A DNA stretch of 64,000 nucleotides. It comes from Nonomuraea gerenzanensis (lineage in GTDB: Bacteria > Actinomycetota > Actinomycetes > Streptosporangiales > Streptosporangiaceae). Shown here piece after piece: positions 33,138 to 42,402 of this stretch (positions are counted from its first letter, which is position 1; each line of letters opens with the position of its first letter). The stretch covers positions 11,896,501-11,960,500 of the forward strand of contig NZ_CP084058.1 of the NCBI RefSeq assembly GCF_020215645.1. The letters are read 5' to 3'. The position numbers were made by a program, and so were the translations under genes. Below the pieces are notes generated by a model. That model saw nothing but the letters and a program-made list of their open reading frames with translations, ran no database searches and had not been told where the DNA came from.

Positions 33138-33890
33138 GTGTGGAGGGTGATCCGCCACATTGAGTTCACGAACCTCTGCAACTTCCGCGACGTAGGTGGT
33201 TATGCCGCCAAGGACGGGCGCACCGTCAGGTGGCAGCGGCTCTACCGGGCCGACTCCCTGGGCTGGCTGGCCGGCGAGGACCTGACGGCCTTCCGGGCGC
33301 TGCGCGTGCGCAGCGTCATCGATCTGCGCCATCCGTACGAGGTCGAGAAGTCCGGGCGAGTGCCCGAGTCCGAGGGCCAGCTCTACCAGAACCTGCCCAT
33401 CGAAGGGCGCCGCTGGGACACCGCCGCCTACAGCGAGCAGCTCGGCGTGGCCCGCTACCTCGCAGACCGCTACCTGGAGGTCACCGAGGACGGCGTCGAG
33501 AACCTCAGGATCGCGCTGGAGACGATCGCCGGAGCCGACAACGCGCCCGTGGTCGTCCACTGCGCGGCGGGCAAGGACCGTACGGGGGTGCTCACCGCGC
33601 TGGTGCTGTCGCTGGCGGGGGTGGGCGAGGACGACATCGTGGCGGACTACGCGCTCACCGGGCTGGCCACCGAGCGCTTCGTCGCCGACTGGACGAGAAG
33701 GCATCCCGACGCTCCCCTGTGGCCGGGCTTCGGGCTCGCGCCCGCCGAGGCGATGCGGCTCTTCCTCACCGACCTCACGGCCCGGCACGGCTCGGTCGAG
33801 AACTACGTCGCGCAGGTGATCCGGCTCCCCTCGGCGGCGGTCACCGAACTTCGCCGGCATTTGCTGACTGAACAGATCCCGCCGGGGTAG
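33138..33890 (+). CDS. Tyrosine-protein phosphatase (PF13350 type)
   Basis: A 250-aa protein phosphatase. N-terminal FRDVGGY is typical of the MptpB-like family, and the P-loop HCAAGKDRTG at 141-150 carries catalytic Cys142 and Arg148. It removes phosphate from tyrosine or phosphoinositide substrates. Start GTG 33138 begins 1 bp after the SURF1 stop; GTG 33147 is an alternative. Confidence 0.9.
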   Translation: MWRVIRHIEFTNLCNFRDVGGYAAKDGRTVRWQRLYRADSLGWLAGEDLTAFRALRVRSVIDLRHPYEVEKSGRVPESEGQLYQNLPIEGRRWDTAAYSEQLGVARYLADRYLEVTEDGVENLRIALETIAGADNAPVVVHCAAGKDRTGVLTALVLSLAGVGEDDIVADYALTGLATERFVADWTRRHPDAPLWPGFGLAPAEAMRLFLTDLTARHGSVENYVAQVIRLPSAAVTELRRHLLTEQIPPG

Positions 33891-34016
33891 TGGGCGATCG
33901 GACCCGTCCCTGCGCGAGGCGGGTTCGTCACTCCCGGGATCGCCAGCCATCCCCCTCCCGGCGGTCCCGGGTCAAATACCCCCTCGGATACCCAACGGAT
34001 ACGTCGCAGCTTGTTC

Positions 34017-34040
34017 GACGTTATCCCGCCGTCGTACGGT
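34017..34040 (+). promoter_or_regulatory. Predicted leaderless promoter of the amidohydrolase gene
   Basis: TTGTTC about 18 bp upstream of TACGGT (34035-34040). The -10 box ends 7 bp before the GTG start at 34048, so transcription would begin at the start codon. No Shine-Dalgarno is present, in agreement with a leaderless mRNA. Confidence 0.4.
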
Positions 34041-34047
34041 TACCTGC

Positions 34048-35244
34048 GTGACTACGCCGCTGCTCCCCGACCCTGACCCCAGGCGGCGCGACTATGTGAT
34101 CATCTCAGCCGATGATCACCTGATCGAGCCTCCCGACCTGTTCGACGGCCGCCTGCCGGAGAAATACGCCGAGGTCGCACCGAAGGTAGTGGAGACGGAG
34201 GCGGGTCACCAGGTGTGGCGCTACGGCGGGGCGACCTACCCGTGCGCCGGCATCGACGTGGGCGCGGGCCTGCCCCGCGAGCAGCGCACGCTCGATCCGG
34301 TCCGCTTCGAGAACATGCGCCCCGGCTGCCACGACATCGAGGCCCGCATCCAGGACATGGACGTCGCCGGCATCTGGGCCGCGCTGTGCTTCCCCGGCAT
34401 GCTCGCCGGGCAGGCCGGCATGCCCTTCGCCAGGACCCGCGACCAGGAGCTGGGCCTGGCCCTGGTCAAGGCGTGGAACGACTGGCACATCGACGTCTGG
34501 GCCGGCACCTACCCCGAGCGCATCATCGGCCTGCAGCTGCCGTGGCTGCCCGACCCCGACGTGGCGGCCAAGGAGATCCGCGCCAACGCCGCCAGGGGCT
34601 TCAAGGCCGTCGTCTTCCCCGAGTTCCCCACCCGGCTGCGGCTGCCCTCGATCCACACCGGCCACTGGGACCCGTTCTTCGCCGCCTGCGAGGAGACCGG
34701 CACCGTGGTCTGCCTGCACACCGGCGACTCCTCCTGGTCGCCCGTGCCGTCGCCCGACACGCCCATCGAGGCCATCACCACGCTGATGCCGACCAGCGCC
34801 ATGTTCGCCTGCGCCGACTGGCTCTGGTCAGGGGTGCCGCTGCGCTTCCCGTCGCTGCGCATCCTCATCGTCGAGGGCGGCGTGGGCTGGCTGCCGATGC
34901 TGGCCGAACGCGCCGACTACGCCCTCGACCACCCGGTCGCCGGCGAGGCGTCGTGGGAGGGCGGCATCAAGCCCAGCGAGGTGCTGCGCCGCAACTTCTT
35001 CTTCGGCACGCTCGACGACCACGCCCTGTCGGGCGTGCGGCTCGCGGTCGGCCTCGACCACGTGCTGCAGGAGAGCGGCTACCCGCACTCCGACTCGACC
35101 TGGCCCGACACGCAGAAGTCGGTGGCCCGCAACCTCGGCACCCTGCCGCCCGCCGACATCGCCAGGGTCGCCTACGGCAACGCGGCCCGCCTCTTCGGGC
35201 ACCCGCTGCCCTCGCGGGCCTGGCTGCGGATGGAGGAGATCTAA
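34048..35244 (+). CDS. Amidohydrolase 2 family metal-dependent hydrolase
   Basis: A 398-aa TIM-barrel hydrolase. ISADDHLIEPPDLF near residue 20 carries the DxH-type metal site, with later HTGDSSW and GVGWLP segments and a conserved Asp near LAVGLDH. Related enzymes are decarboxylases or hydrolases of aromatic or lactone substrates. Substrate unknown. It converges with the YkvA gene, overlapping by 4 bp. Confidence 0.87.
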   Translation: MTTPLLPDPDPRRRDYVIISADDHLIEPPDLFDGRLPEKYAEVAPKVVETEAGHQVWRYGGATYPCAGIDVGAGLPREQRTLDPVRFENMRPGCHDIEARIQDMDVAGIWAALCFPGMLAGQAGMPFARTRDQELGLALVKAWNDWHIDVWAGTYPERIIGLQLPWLPDPDVAAKEIRANAARGFKAVVFPEFPTRLRLPSIHTGHWDPFFAACEETGTVVCLHTGDSSWSPVPSPDTPIEAITTLMPTSAMFACADWLWSGVPLRFPSLRILIVEGGVGWLPMLAERADYALDHPVAGEASWEGGIKPSEVLRRNFFFGTLDDHALSGVRLAVGLDHVLQESGYPHSDSTWPDTQKSVARNLGTLPPADIARVAYGNAARLFGHPLPSRAWLRMEEI

Positions 35245-35588
35245 CTCTCTTCCAGCCTGGCCTGGATCACGTGGCGCTCGTGCTCCACGTAGCGGCCGCT
35301 CTCGCCGAGCAGCGAGGCCATCAGCCACAGGAAGACGCCGAAGTCGTCGGCGACACCGATGAGCATGAGAAAGTCGGGCACGACGTCGATCGGGGAGATG
35401 AGGTAGACCACGCCGAGACCGAGCATGGCCAGCTTGCCCTTGCCCAGGCCGGCGTACTGGCCGCGCATCACCGCGCCGACCATCCGCGGGATCGCCCGGA
35501 GCCTGGCCGTCAGTTTGGGCGACCCGGGCCTGGTCACCTCGCGGTAGGTCCGCCACGCCGCCGCTGCCCGTGCTGCCTTCGCCATCAT
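35241..35588 (-). CDS. YkvA family (DUF1232) membrane protein
   Basis: A 115-aa protein with the DUF1232 core YLISPIDVVPDFLMLIGVADDFGVFLWLM forming the membrane-associated hairpin. Function unknown in the family. ATG codons at 35588 and 35585 are both possible starts. Confidence 0.88.
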   Translation of the reverse strand: MMAKAARAAAAWRTYREVTRPGSPKLTARLRAIPRMVGAVMRGQYAGLGKGKLAMLGLGVVYLISPIDVVPDFLMLIGVADDFGVFLWLMASLLGESGRYVEHERHVIQARLEES

Positions 35589-35651
35589 GTGGATCCCCCT
35601 ACCCCCGGCTTTTCACGACATAACGCGTCACCGGGGGCAGGAGTTCCTCTG

Positions 35652-37070
35652 TCACGGCAGGGCCAGGTGCTCGAACGGCCTGACCTGCTCGATCTGCGCC
35701 GCCACCCGTACCAGGAGATCCTCCCGGCCGGCCGCGGCCACGAGCTGCACGCCCACCGGCAGCCCCGCCGCGGTCCTGTGCAGCGGCAGCGACACGGCGG
35801 GCTGGCCCGTGGCGTTGATCGGCGAGGTGAAGGCGACGGCGTGCGCGGTGCGGCCGAAGGCGAGGCTGAGGTCGTCGGGCGGGATCCAGCCCAGCTCGAA
35901 AGGCGCCACCCCCAGCGACGGCATGAGCAGCAGGTCGTGGCCCTGGCTCCACCAGGCGGCCATGCGGCGGCGGAAGCCGTCCACCCACTGCACGGACCTG
36001 ATGTGGTCGGGGGCGCTGCGCCGGCGCGCCGCCAGCACCATGGCGGCGTTGCGCGGCTCCAGCTCCTCCGGCTCCACGGGCTTGCCGCGCAGCTCGCTCA
36101 GCGCCGCGACGTGCGCGGCCAGGTTGTCGGCCACGATCGCGCCGAAGTGCAGCGGGAAGTCGGGCTCGGCCAGCGCGCCGGGGCCGCCGGGGGCCACGTC
36201 GTGGCCGAGCGACTCCAGCAGCGCGGCGGCCCCCGTGACGGCCTCGGCCAGCTCGGGCACCTCCGGCACGTCACCCCTGGGATGGGCGGTCAGGAAGCCG
36301 ATCCGCAGCCTGCCGGGCTCCCGGCCCGCCTCGTCGGCGAGCCTGCCGGGCAGGGGCGGCGCGCCGTACGGGTCACCGGGGTAGGTGCCCGCCACGACGT
36401 CCAGCGCCGCGGCCGTGTCGCGCACGCTCCTGGTGACGAAGCCGGGGCAGGAGAAGCCGCTCCACCCCTCGCCCAGCGCCGGGCCGAGGCTCACGCGCCC
36501 GCGTGACGGCTTGAGCCCCACCAGGCCGCACAGTGACGCCGGGATGCGGATGGAGCCGCCGCCGTCGCTCGCGGTGGCCAGCGCGACCATGCCGGCCGCG
36601 ACCGCCGCCGCCGAGCCGCCGCTGGAGCCACCCGGCGAGTACGCCGGGTCGTAGGGGTTCCTGGTCGGCCCGAACGCCGCCGGCTCGGTGCTGATCGTGC
36701 TGCCGAACTCCGGCGTGTTCGTCCGCCCGAGCAGCACGAAGCCCGCCTCGCGCAGCCGTACGACGCCGAAGCCGTCGGCGGCGTCCACCAGGCCGTCGCG
36801 CACGGCGGAGCCCGCGCTGTACGGCTCCGCCCCCTCCCGCCAGCCCAGGTCCTTCAGCAGGATCGGCACCCCGCGGAACGGCGCGCCGGCCGGGATGGTG
36901 TCGAGCTCGGCCAGCGCGCGCTCGAAGCGGCGGTGGACGACCGCGTTCAGCTCGCCGTCGGCGGCCTCGATGCGGGCGATCGCGGCCTCGGTCAGCTCCC
37001 GCGCCGACACCTGGCCGTCCCTGATCGCCCGGGCCTGGGCGACGGCGTCCAGATTGAGGATCTCGCGCAT
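35652..37070 (-). CDS. Amidase signature family amidase
   Basis: A 472-aa amidase with the Ser-Ser-Lys triad: Lys73 in LLKDLG, Ser149 in the SPGGSSGGSAAAVAAGM signature, and Ser173 in DGGGSIRIPAS. It hydrolyses amides to carboxylic acid and ammonia. Start ATG 37070 follows GGAGAGG and lies 6 bp after the LLM stop, so it is the last gene of a TetR-LLM-amidase operon. Confidence 0.92.
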   Translation of the reverse strand: MREILNLDAVAQARAIRDGQVSARELTEAAIARIEAADGELNAVVHRRFERALAELDTIPAGAPFRGVPILLKDLGWREGAEPYSAGSAVRDGLVDAADGFGVVRLREAGFVLLGRTNTPEFGSTISTEPAAFGPTRNPYDPAYSPGGSSGGSAAAVAAGMVALATASDGGGSIRIPASLCGLVGLKPSRGRVSLGPALGEGWSGFSCPGFVTRSVRDTAAALDVVAGTYPGDPYGAPPLPGRLADEAGREPGRLRIGFLTAHPRGDVPEVPELAEAVTGAAALLESLGHDVAPGGPGALAEPDFPLHFGAIVADNLAAHVAALSELRGKPVEPEELEPRNAAMVLAARRRSAPDHIRSVQWVDGFRRRMAAWWSQGHDLLLMPSLGVAPFELGWIPPDDLSLAFGRTAHAVAFTSPINATGQPAVSLPLHRTAAGLPVGVQLVAAAGREDLLVRVAAQIEQVRPFEHLALP

Positions 37071-37075
37071 GGCCG

Positions 37076-38029
37076 CTACCTCTCCGGTGCCAGCTCGCGT
37101 ACCGCCTGGTCGATGGGGATGTCGCCGCCCGGAATGGGGGCCAGGACCGGGGTGTCGAGCCCGTTGGCCATGTACTCCTTGATCCGGGCCCGGCAGGTGG
37201 CGGCGTCGCCGTGCACGATCAGGTCGTCCACCACCTCGTCGGGGATGGCCTTGAGCGCGGCCTGCCGGTCGCCGGCCGCCCAGGCCTCGTGCATCGGGCG
37301 CAGCACCTCGCCGCGGCCCAGCCAGTCGTGGAAGGCCGCGTACACCGGGACGGTCAGGTAGCTGGCCAGCATCCACCTGGCGGTCTCGCGGACCCGCTCG
37401 GCGTCGGTGTCCACGCAGACGAACAGGCGCGCGATCAGCTCGGTGTCGGGGGCGATCTCGGCGCGCACCTTGCGCACGTCGGCGGGCGAGAGCCAGTTGG
37501 TGATGGCCCCGTCGGCCTCCTGCGCGGCCAGACGCAGCATCCTCGGCCGCAGCGCCGCCAGCACGATCTTCGGCGGCGTCTTGGGGGCGCGCTCCAGCTT
37601 GAAGCCCTTGACCTCGAACGTCTCGTACGCCTGCGAGACCTTCTCCCCCGCCAGCGCGCTCTTCAGGAAGCGCAGCGTGTCGCGGGTGCGCGCGTACGGC
37701 TTTTCGAACGTGCCCGCGTTCCACCGCTCGACGATCGCCGGCGAGGAGGCGCCGATGCCCAGCACGAACCTGCCCGGCGCCAGGTCCGCCAGCGTGGCCG
37801 CGGACATGGCCAGCAGGCCGGGGCCGCGCGTGGAGACGGGCACGATGGCGCTGCCCAGCCTGGCCTCCGGCGCCCACTGCGAGGCCAGCGCCAGCGGCAC
37901 GAAGCCGTCCACGCCGTTCACCTCGGCCGACCACAGGTCGGTGTAGCCGAGCCCGGGCAGCTCCGCGATGAGGTCCTGCGACCTGGCCAGCGAGCGGTCG
38001 TAGAAGGGAATGGTCATGCCCCAGTTCAT
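37076..38029 (-). CDS. LLM-class oxidoreductase, probably F420-dependent
   Basis: A 317-aa luciferase-like barrel: MNWGMTIPF start, YTDLWSAEVNGVDGF, RLGSAIVPVSTRGPGLLAMSAATLADLAPGRFVLGIG and a late SPAIVERW loop, as in F420-dependent LLM enzymes. Middle gene of the TetR-LLM-amidase operon, suggesting catabolism of an amide-bearing or hydrophobic compound (inference). Confidence 0.85.
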   Translation of the reverse strand: MNWGMTIPFYDRSLARSQDLIAELPGLGYTDLWSAEVNGVDGFVPLALASQWAPEARLGSAIVPVSTRGPGLLAMSAATLADLAPGRFVLGIGASSPAIVERWNAGTFEKPYARTRDTLRFLKSALAGEKVSQAYETFEVKGFKLERAPKTPPKIVLAALRPRMLRLAAQEADGAITNWLSPADVRKVRAEIAPDTELIARLFVCVDTDAERVRETARWMLASYLTVPVYAAFHDWLGRGEVLRPMHEAWAAGDRQAALKAIPDEVVDDLIVHGDAATCRARIKEYMANGLDTPVLAPIPGGDIPIDQAVRELAPER

Positions 38030-38067
38030 GCACGGCCTCCAGATCCTCGGGGTACGGCGACCTTACC

Positions 38068-38083
38068 AACCGACCGGTATGTT
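38068..38083. promoter_or_regulatory. TetR-type operator between the TetR and LLM genes
   Basis: AACCGACCGGTATGTT is a near-palindrome (AAC...ACCGGT...GTT) in the 57-bp gap between the TetR stop and the LLM start. Such ACCGGT-centred dyads are common TetR-family sites. Confidence 0.5.
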
Positions 38084-38086
38084 CCC

Positions 38087-38764
38087 CTAGGCCCGCAGCT
38101 CGTGAACCGCCGCGATGAAGTCCTTCGTGATCCCGCGCAGCCCCGGCAGGTGCGACAGTCCCACGAGCCGGTCCACCAGCGGCACCGTCACCTCGATCAG
38201 CCGGTACGTACGCGCGCACCCCGGCGAGGTGTCGTGCACCCAGAACAGCACCATGCCCATCGACAGCAACCACAGCAGCTCGGGCAGCTCCTCGCGCAGC
38301 TCGGCGTTCATCCGGTCCCGTGACCCCTCCACGACCTCCCGGTAGATGGCGATCGACGCCTCGCGCGCCGGGGAGGACTGCTTGCTGAACGGGCTCAGCG
38401 GATTGGTCGGCTCGGCCGCGTGCTTGAAGAACTTCACGGCGAACTCGTGGTACGGCTCCGACACGCGCACCCATTCGCGCAGCACCCCGCTCAGCCGCTC
38501 CGCGAACGACGTCTCCGTCGCCAGGAACTCCCGGCACGCCTCCTCGTGCTCGGCCTGGGCGCGGTCGTAATACGCCTGGATCAACGCCTCTTTGCTGTCG
38601 AAGTAGTAGTAGGCGTTGCCCACGGACACCCCGGCCTCGGCGGCGATGGCACGCATCGTGGTCGCGTCGAAGCCGCGCTCCCTGAACAGTCGCAAGGCCG
38701 TCTCGACGATGACCTCTCGGGTGCTCTCCGATCCACGGTTTCGGGCTTCGGACACGTTCGTCAC
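38087..38764 (-). CDS. TetR/AcrR-family regulator
   Basis: A 225-aa regulator with N-terminal HTH TMRAIAAEAGVSVGNAYYYFDSKEALIQAYY and a helical ligand domain. It is first in the TetR-LLM-amidase gene row and likely controls it through the dyad at 38068-38083. A second dyad (38768-38784) lies just upstream of its own start. Confidence 0.9.
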   Translation of the reverse strand: MTNVSEARNRGSESTREVIVETALRLFRERGFDATTMRAIAAEAGVSVGNAYYYFDSKEALIQAYYDRAQAEHEEACREFLATETSFAERLSGVLREWVRVSEPYHEFAVKFFKHAAEPTNPLSPFSKQSSPAREASIAIYREVVEGSRDRMNAELREELPELLWLLSMGMVLFWVHDTSPGCARTYRLIEVTVPLVDRLVGLSHLPGLRGITKDFIAAVHELRA

Positions 38765-38767
38765 TTT

Positions 38768-38784
38768 ACGTCGTCGAGCGACGT
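38768..38784. promoter_or_regulatory. Dyad ACGTCG-N5-CGACGT upstream of the TetR gene
   Basis: A perfect 6-bp inverted repeat with a 5-bp spacer starting 4 bp upstream of the TetR start codon. Candidate autoregulatory operator. Confidence 0.4.
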
Positions 38785-38911
38785 TAGGTCATGGAGCCTC
38801 ACGGTGATCACCGCCACAAGGCAAAGTTGCCCTCGCGGCACGAGTTATCTCCTGTGAAAGGTGGGATTGTCGTTTCAGGCGGAAGGGCTATTTCCGCGAA
38901 AAGGCATCGAC

Positions 38912-39859
38912 ATGTGGATACGTGGAACAGTGCGGCTGATCATCGTCGCGCTCCTCGGCATTGAGATCACCATAATCGCGCTGGCCTCGGCCGCCTCCGC
39001 CGCCACCCACCCCGAAGGGACACCGGCACAGAGCGGCCTGTACGAAGGGCTGCCCATGCACGGGTCCGGCCCCTCGGCGGCCGAGATCATCGCGGGCACG
39101 TACGAGATGGGGCCGCACCCCTGGGCGTACGAGGAGCTGATGCTCCTGGAGATGGGCGACTGGCCGGCGCTCGACCAGCGCTGGCCGCTGGCCGCCGTCG
39201 AGCGCGCCCAGGTGATCCGTGAGCGCAGGGCCGACGCCGCCGCCTCCTCGAAGGTGGAGCAGGCCGAGCGGGCCGCCGATCGGGCCGAGCAGCGTGCCGA
39301 GGAGGCCGCCGAGGAGGCCGAGAGGTCCGGAACGCGGGAAACGGCCACGCAAGCGGTGAAGCGCATCGTACGCACCGGGGTGGCCCAGATGCCCCAGGCA
39401 CGGCCCCGCGTGGCTTACAAGCGCGCTCAGGTCGATCTGACGCGGGCTCTGCCGAGGAAGGCCGCCATCCGGATGTCCCACGCGACCGCCAGCGGGTGGC
39501 TGAGGAGCGCGGGGCTGCGCACGAAGTCCACCGGGAACTGCGCCAGCAAGCACATGCACCACTGCACCTCGCTGGACCGGGTACGCACCGGGACGATCGC
39601 CAGGGCGATCGAGCTGAAGCAGGAGAGCGGCTGCCCGATCATGGTGACCGGCGGCACCGAGCGGGGCCACGCGCCCGGCCACTTCAGCCACGGCAACGGC
39701 TACAAGCTCGACATCTCCCACAACGCCTGCATCGACCGGCACATCACCAAACACCATGACAAGGCCGGGGTACGCAGCGACGGAGCCACGATCTACAAGG
39801 CGAAATCAGGCACGACGTTCTTCGACGAGAGCGACCACTGGGACATCCTGTTCCGGTGA
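38912..39859 (+). CDS. Secreted M15-like (D-Ala-D-Ala carboxypeptidase type) peptidase
   Basis: A 315-aa exported protein. Signal peptide RGTVRLIIVALLGIEITIIALASAASA occupies about residues 4-30. A charged Glu/Ala/Arg helix lies at about 95-150, and the C-terminal domain has GGTERGHAPGHFSHGNGYKLD with His260 and Asp267 spaced as in M15 zinc peptidases (H-x6-D), plus terminal DHWD (His309). It probably trims peptidoglycan peptides or cross-links. Start ATG 38912 is preferred over GTG 38861 because the signal sequence begins there. Confidence 0.7.
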   Translation: MWIRGTVRLIIVALLGIEITIIALASAASAATHPEGTPAQSGLYEGLPMHGSGPSAAEIIAGTYEMGPHPWAYEELMLLEMGDWPALDQRWPLAAVERAQVIRERRADAAASSKVEQAERAADRAEQRAEEAAEEAERSGTRETATQAVKRIVRTGVAQMPQARPRVAYKRAQVDLTRALPRKAAIRMSHATASGWLRSAGLRTKSTGNCASKHMHHCTSLDRVRTGTIARAIELKQESGCPIMVTGGTERGHAPGHFSHGNGYKLDISHNACIDRHITKHHDKAGVRSDGATIYKAKSGTTFFDESDHWDILFR

Positions 39860-39882
39860 CAGAGCCACGGCGCACGCCCACG

Positions 39883-39925
39883 AAAAAGGTGTGACGCCGC
39901 ACGAACGAACGCACGACGCCACACC
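39883..39925 (-). terminator. Rho-independent terminator downstream of asd
   Basis: On the minus strand GGTGTGGCG...CGTCACACC (stem bases 39920-39925 and 39888-39893 plus inner pairs) is followed by TTTTT (39887-39883). It ends the asd/lysC transcript and faces the M15-like gene. Confidence 0.6.
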
Positions 39926-39931
39926 CTGACG

Positions 39932-39995
39932 GAACTGCTGGAACGACGAACTGCTGGAACGACGAACTGCTGGAACGACGAACTGCTAGAACTCC
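39932..39995. repeat. 16-bp tandem repeat at the 3' end of asd
   Basis: Three identical copies of GAACTGCTGGAACGAC (39932, 39948, 39964) and a fourth degenerate copy (39980-39995) that runs into the asd stop and last codons. The array probably arose by slippage duplication of the gene end. Confidence 0.9.
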
Positions 39996-41047
39996 GCTGC
40001 GACCAGCTCGGCGATCTCCGCCGCGTTGAGCGCCGCGCCCTTGCGCAGGTTGTCACCGCACACGAACAGGTCGAGCGTGTTCGGGAAGTCGATCGCCTGA
40101 CGGATGCGGCCCACGTACGTCGGGTCGTTGCCCACCACGTCGAGAGGCGTCGGCCAGATCCCGTTCTCCGGGTCGTCCATGAGGACCACCGTCGGAGCCG
40201 CTTCCAGGATGCGGTGCGCGTCGGCGACCGTGATCTCACGCGCGAAGCGCGCGTGCACGGCCAGCGAGTGCGTCGTGACCACCGGGACACGGACGCAGGT
40301 CGCGGAGACCTTCAGGTCCGGGATGCCGAGGATCTTGCGGGACTCGTTGCGGAGCTTGAGCTCCTCCGAGGCCCAGCCGTCGGCCTTCACCGAGCCCGCC
40401 CACGGCACCACGTTGAACGCGATGGGCGCGGGGAACGGCGACTCCTCCGGCAGCTTGTTGGCCAGCACCTTGCGCACGTCACCGGCGCTCTGACCGATCG
40501 TGCGGTCACCGGCCAGCGCCTCGATCTCGTCGTACAGCCGCGCGGAGCCCGCCACCCCGGCGCCGGACACCGCCTGGTAGGAGGCGACGACCAGCTCGGT
40601 GAGCGTGAACTCGGCGTGCAGCGCCCCCATGGCCGCCATCATCGACAACGTCGTGCAGTTGGGGGTCGAGATGATGCCCCGCGGCCTGTTGCGCGCGTCG
40701 AGCGGGTTGACCTCGGGCACGACCAGCGGAACGTCGGGCTCCATGCGGAACGTGCCGGACTTGTCGACCACGATCGCGCCGCGGCCGGCCGCGATCGGCA
40801 CCCACTCGGCCGACACCTCGTCGGGCACGTCGAAGATGGCGATGTCGATGCCGTCGAACACCTCGGGCGCCAGGGCCTGCACGACGACGTCCTCGCCGCG
40901 TACCCGGAGCACCTTGCCCGCCGAGCGCGGGGAGGCGACGAGACGGATCTCGCCCCAGATGTCCTCGCGCGACGACACGATGTCGCGCATGACGGTGCCG
41001 ACGGCGCCGGTCGCGCCGATCAGTGCCAGACTGGGCCTCTTGCTCAT
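39986..41047 (-). CDS. asd: Aspartate-semialdehyde dehydrogenase
   Basis: A 353-aa enzyme that reduces aspartyl phosphate to aspartate semialdehyde in the Lys/Thr/Met pathway. NADP-binding GATGAVG is at 11-17, and active-site Cys131 is in [10 protein letters not shown]. Later segments include [11 protein letters not shown] and [15 protein letters not shown]. Its ATG overlaps the lysC stop by 4 bp, giving the classical lysC-asd operon. Confidence 0.95.
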   Translation of the reverse strand: MSKRPSLALIGATGAVGTVMRDIVSSREDIWGEIRLVASPRSAGKVLRVRGEDVVVQALAPEVFDGIDIAIFDVPDEVSAEWVPIAAGRGAIVVDKSGTFRMEPDVPLVVPEVNPLDARNRPRGIISTPNCTTLSMMAAMGALHAEFTLTELVVASYQAVSGAGVAGSARLYDEIEALAGDRTIGQSAGDVRKVLANKLPEESPFPAPIAFNVVPWAGSVKADGWASEELKLRNESRKILGIPDLKVSATCVRVPVVTTHSLAVHARFAREITVADAHRILEAAPTVVLMDDPENGIWPTPLDVVGNDPTYVGRIRQAIDFPNTLDLFVCGDNLRKGAALNAAEIAELVAAEF

Positions 41048-41565
41048 CGTCCTGAACCTCCGTACACCACGGCTTCGACCTGGTCGGCGTCGAGATCGAA
41101 GGCTCGGTGCGCGGCGGCCACGGCCGCGTCGACACCGTCCTGCTCGACGATCACTGAGATGCGGATCTCCGAGGTGGAGATCATCTCGATGTTGACCCCC
41201 GCGTCGGCGAGGGCCGCGAAGAACGTCGCCGTGACGCCGGGGTGCGAGCGCATGCCCGCGCCGATCAGCGACACCTTCCCGATCTGGTCGTCGAACAGCA
41301 GCGACTCGAAACCGATCCGGGGCTGGATCTTCTTCAGCGACGTCAGCGCCGTCTGGCTGTCGGCCGTGGGCAGCGTGAACGAGATGTCCGTGCGACCCGT
41401 GGCGGCGGCCGAGACGTTCTGCACGATCATGTCAATGTTGATCTCGGCGTCGGCCAGCGTTTTGAAGATCGTGGCAGCCTCGCCGACCTTGTCGGGCACC
41501 CCGACAACAGTGATCTTGGCCTCGCTCCGGTCGTGCGCGACGCCGGAGATGATCGGCTGCTCCAT
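41044..41565 (-). CDS. lysC: Aspartokinase beta subunit (internal start in lysC)
   Basis: Met252 (ATG at 41565) is preceded by GAAGGAA 6 nt upstream, a good Shine-Dalgarno inside the gene. In Corynebacterium and Bacillus aspartokinases an internal start at the equivalent position makes the small regulatory subunit of the alpha2beta2 enzyme. The product of about 173 aa would contain the two ACT domains only. Confidence 0.65.
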   Translation of the reverse strand: MEQPIISGVAHDRSEAKITVVGVPDKVGEAATIFKTLADAEINIDMIVQNVSAAATGRTDISFTLPTADSQTALTSLKKIQPRIGFESLLFDDQIGKVSLIGAGMRSHPGVTATFFAALADAGVNIEMISTSEIRISVIVEQDGVDAAVAAAHRAFDLDADQVEAVVYGGSGR

Positions 41566-42318
41566 CTCGGTTCCTTCGGTGTAAGGGTCGGAGACGACCC
41601 ACGTGCCTTCCTTGGTGCTGAACGAGCTGCGTACGTGGATCGGCAGGTTGAACCGTCGAGCGTATTCGACGCAGCGCAGATGCAGGATCTTCGCGCCGCA
41701 CGCGGCCATCTCCATCATCTCGTCATACGAGATCTTGGGGATCTGCTGCGCCGCGGGCACGATGCGCGGGTCGGCGGTGAAGATGCCGTCGACGTCGGTG
41801 TAGATCTCACAGACGTCGGCGTTGAGCGCCGCCGCCAGCGCCACGGCCGTGGTGTCGGAGCCACCCCGGCCGAGCGTGGTGATGTCCTTGGTGTCCTGCG
41901 AGACACCCTGGAACCCGGCCACGATCGCGATGTGGCCCTGGTCGATCGCCTCCTGGATGCGGCTGGGCGTCACGTCGATGATGCGCGCCTTGCCATGCGT
42001 GGAGTCGGTGATCACACCTGCCTGCGAGCCGGTGAACGAGCGGGCCTCGTGGCCCAGGTTGGCGATCGCCATCGCCAGCAGGGCCATCGAGATGCGCTCG
42101 CCCGAGGTCAGCAGCATGTCGAGCTCGCGGCCCGGAGGCAGCGGCGACACCTGCTCGGCCAGGTCGAGCAGCTCGTCGGTCGTGTCGCCCATGGCGGAGA
42201 CGATCACGACCACGTCGTTGCCGGCTTTTTTCGTCGCGACGATCCGCTGCGCGACCCGCTTGATGCAGGACGCGTCGGCGACGGACGAACCACCGTACTT
42301 TTGCACAACGAGCGCCAC
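41044..42318 (-). CDS. lysC: Aspartokinase, alpha subunit
   Basis: A 424-aa aspartate kinase, the first step of the aspartate family pathway. [10 protein letters not shown] is at 4-13, and the kinase domain has [11 protein letters not shown] and [13 protein letters not shown]. Two C-terminal ACT domains (about 265-420) carry feedback regulation by Lys/Thr. An internal start at Met252 can give a separate beta subunit. Overlaps asd by 4 bp. Confidence 0.95.
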   Translation of the reverse strand: MALVVQKYGGSSVADASCIKRVAQRIVATKKAGNDVVVIVSAMGDTTDELLDLAEQVSPLPPGRELDMLLTSGERISMALLAMAIANLGHEARSFTGSQAGVITDSTHGKARIIDVTPSRIQEAIDQGHIAIVAGFQGVSQDTKDITTLGRGGSDTTAVALAAALNADVCEIYTDVDGIFTADPRIVPAAQQIPKISYDEMMEMAACGAKILHLRCVEYARRFNLPIHVRSSFSTKEGTWVVSDPYTEGTEMEQPIISGVAHDRSEAKITVVGVPDKVGEAATIFKTLADAEINIDMIVQNVSAAATGRTDISFTLPTADSQTALTSLKKIQPRIGFESLLFDDQIGKVSLIGAGMRSHPGVTATFFAALADAGVNIEMISTSEIRISVIVEQDGVDAAVAAAHRAFDLDADQVEAVVYGGSGR

Positions 42319-42402
42319 GAGAGTCTCCCGGTTAGGACTGTGAGCTGCCAGTCTACTGGGGGCCTCTGATGCGCCAGTTGGTTCGTACCACTATGTGGAT
42401 GA

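Noticed and set aside
38785..38911. c-di-AMP (ydaO) riboswitch before the M15-like cell-wall gene
   Set aside because: Such riboswitches often precede actinobacterial cell-wall hydrolase genes, but the core pseudoknot sequences are not seen here.
42319..42402. Lysine riboswitch before lysC
   Set aside because: Only about 84 bp lie upstream of lysC, and none of the conserved L-box elements are visible.
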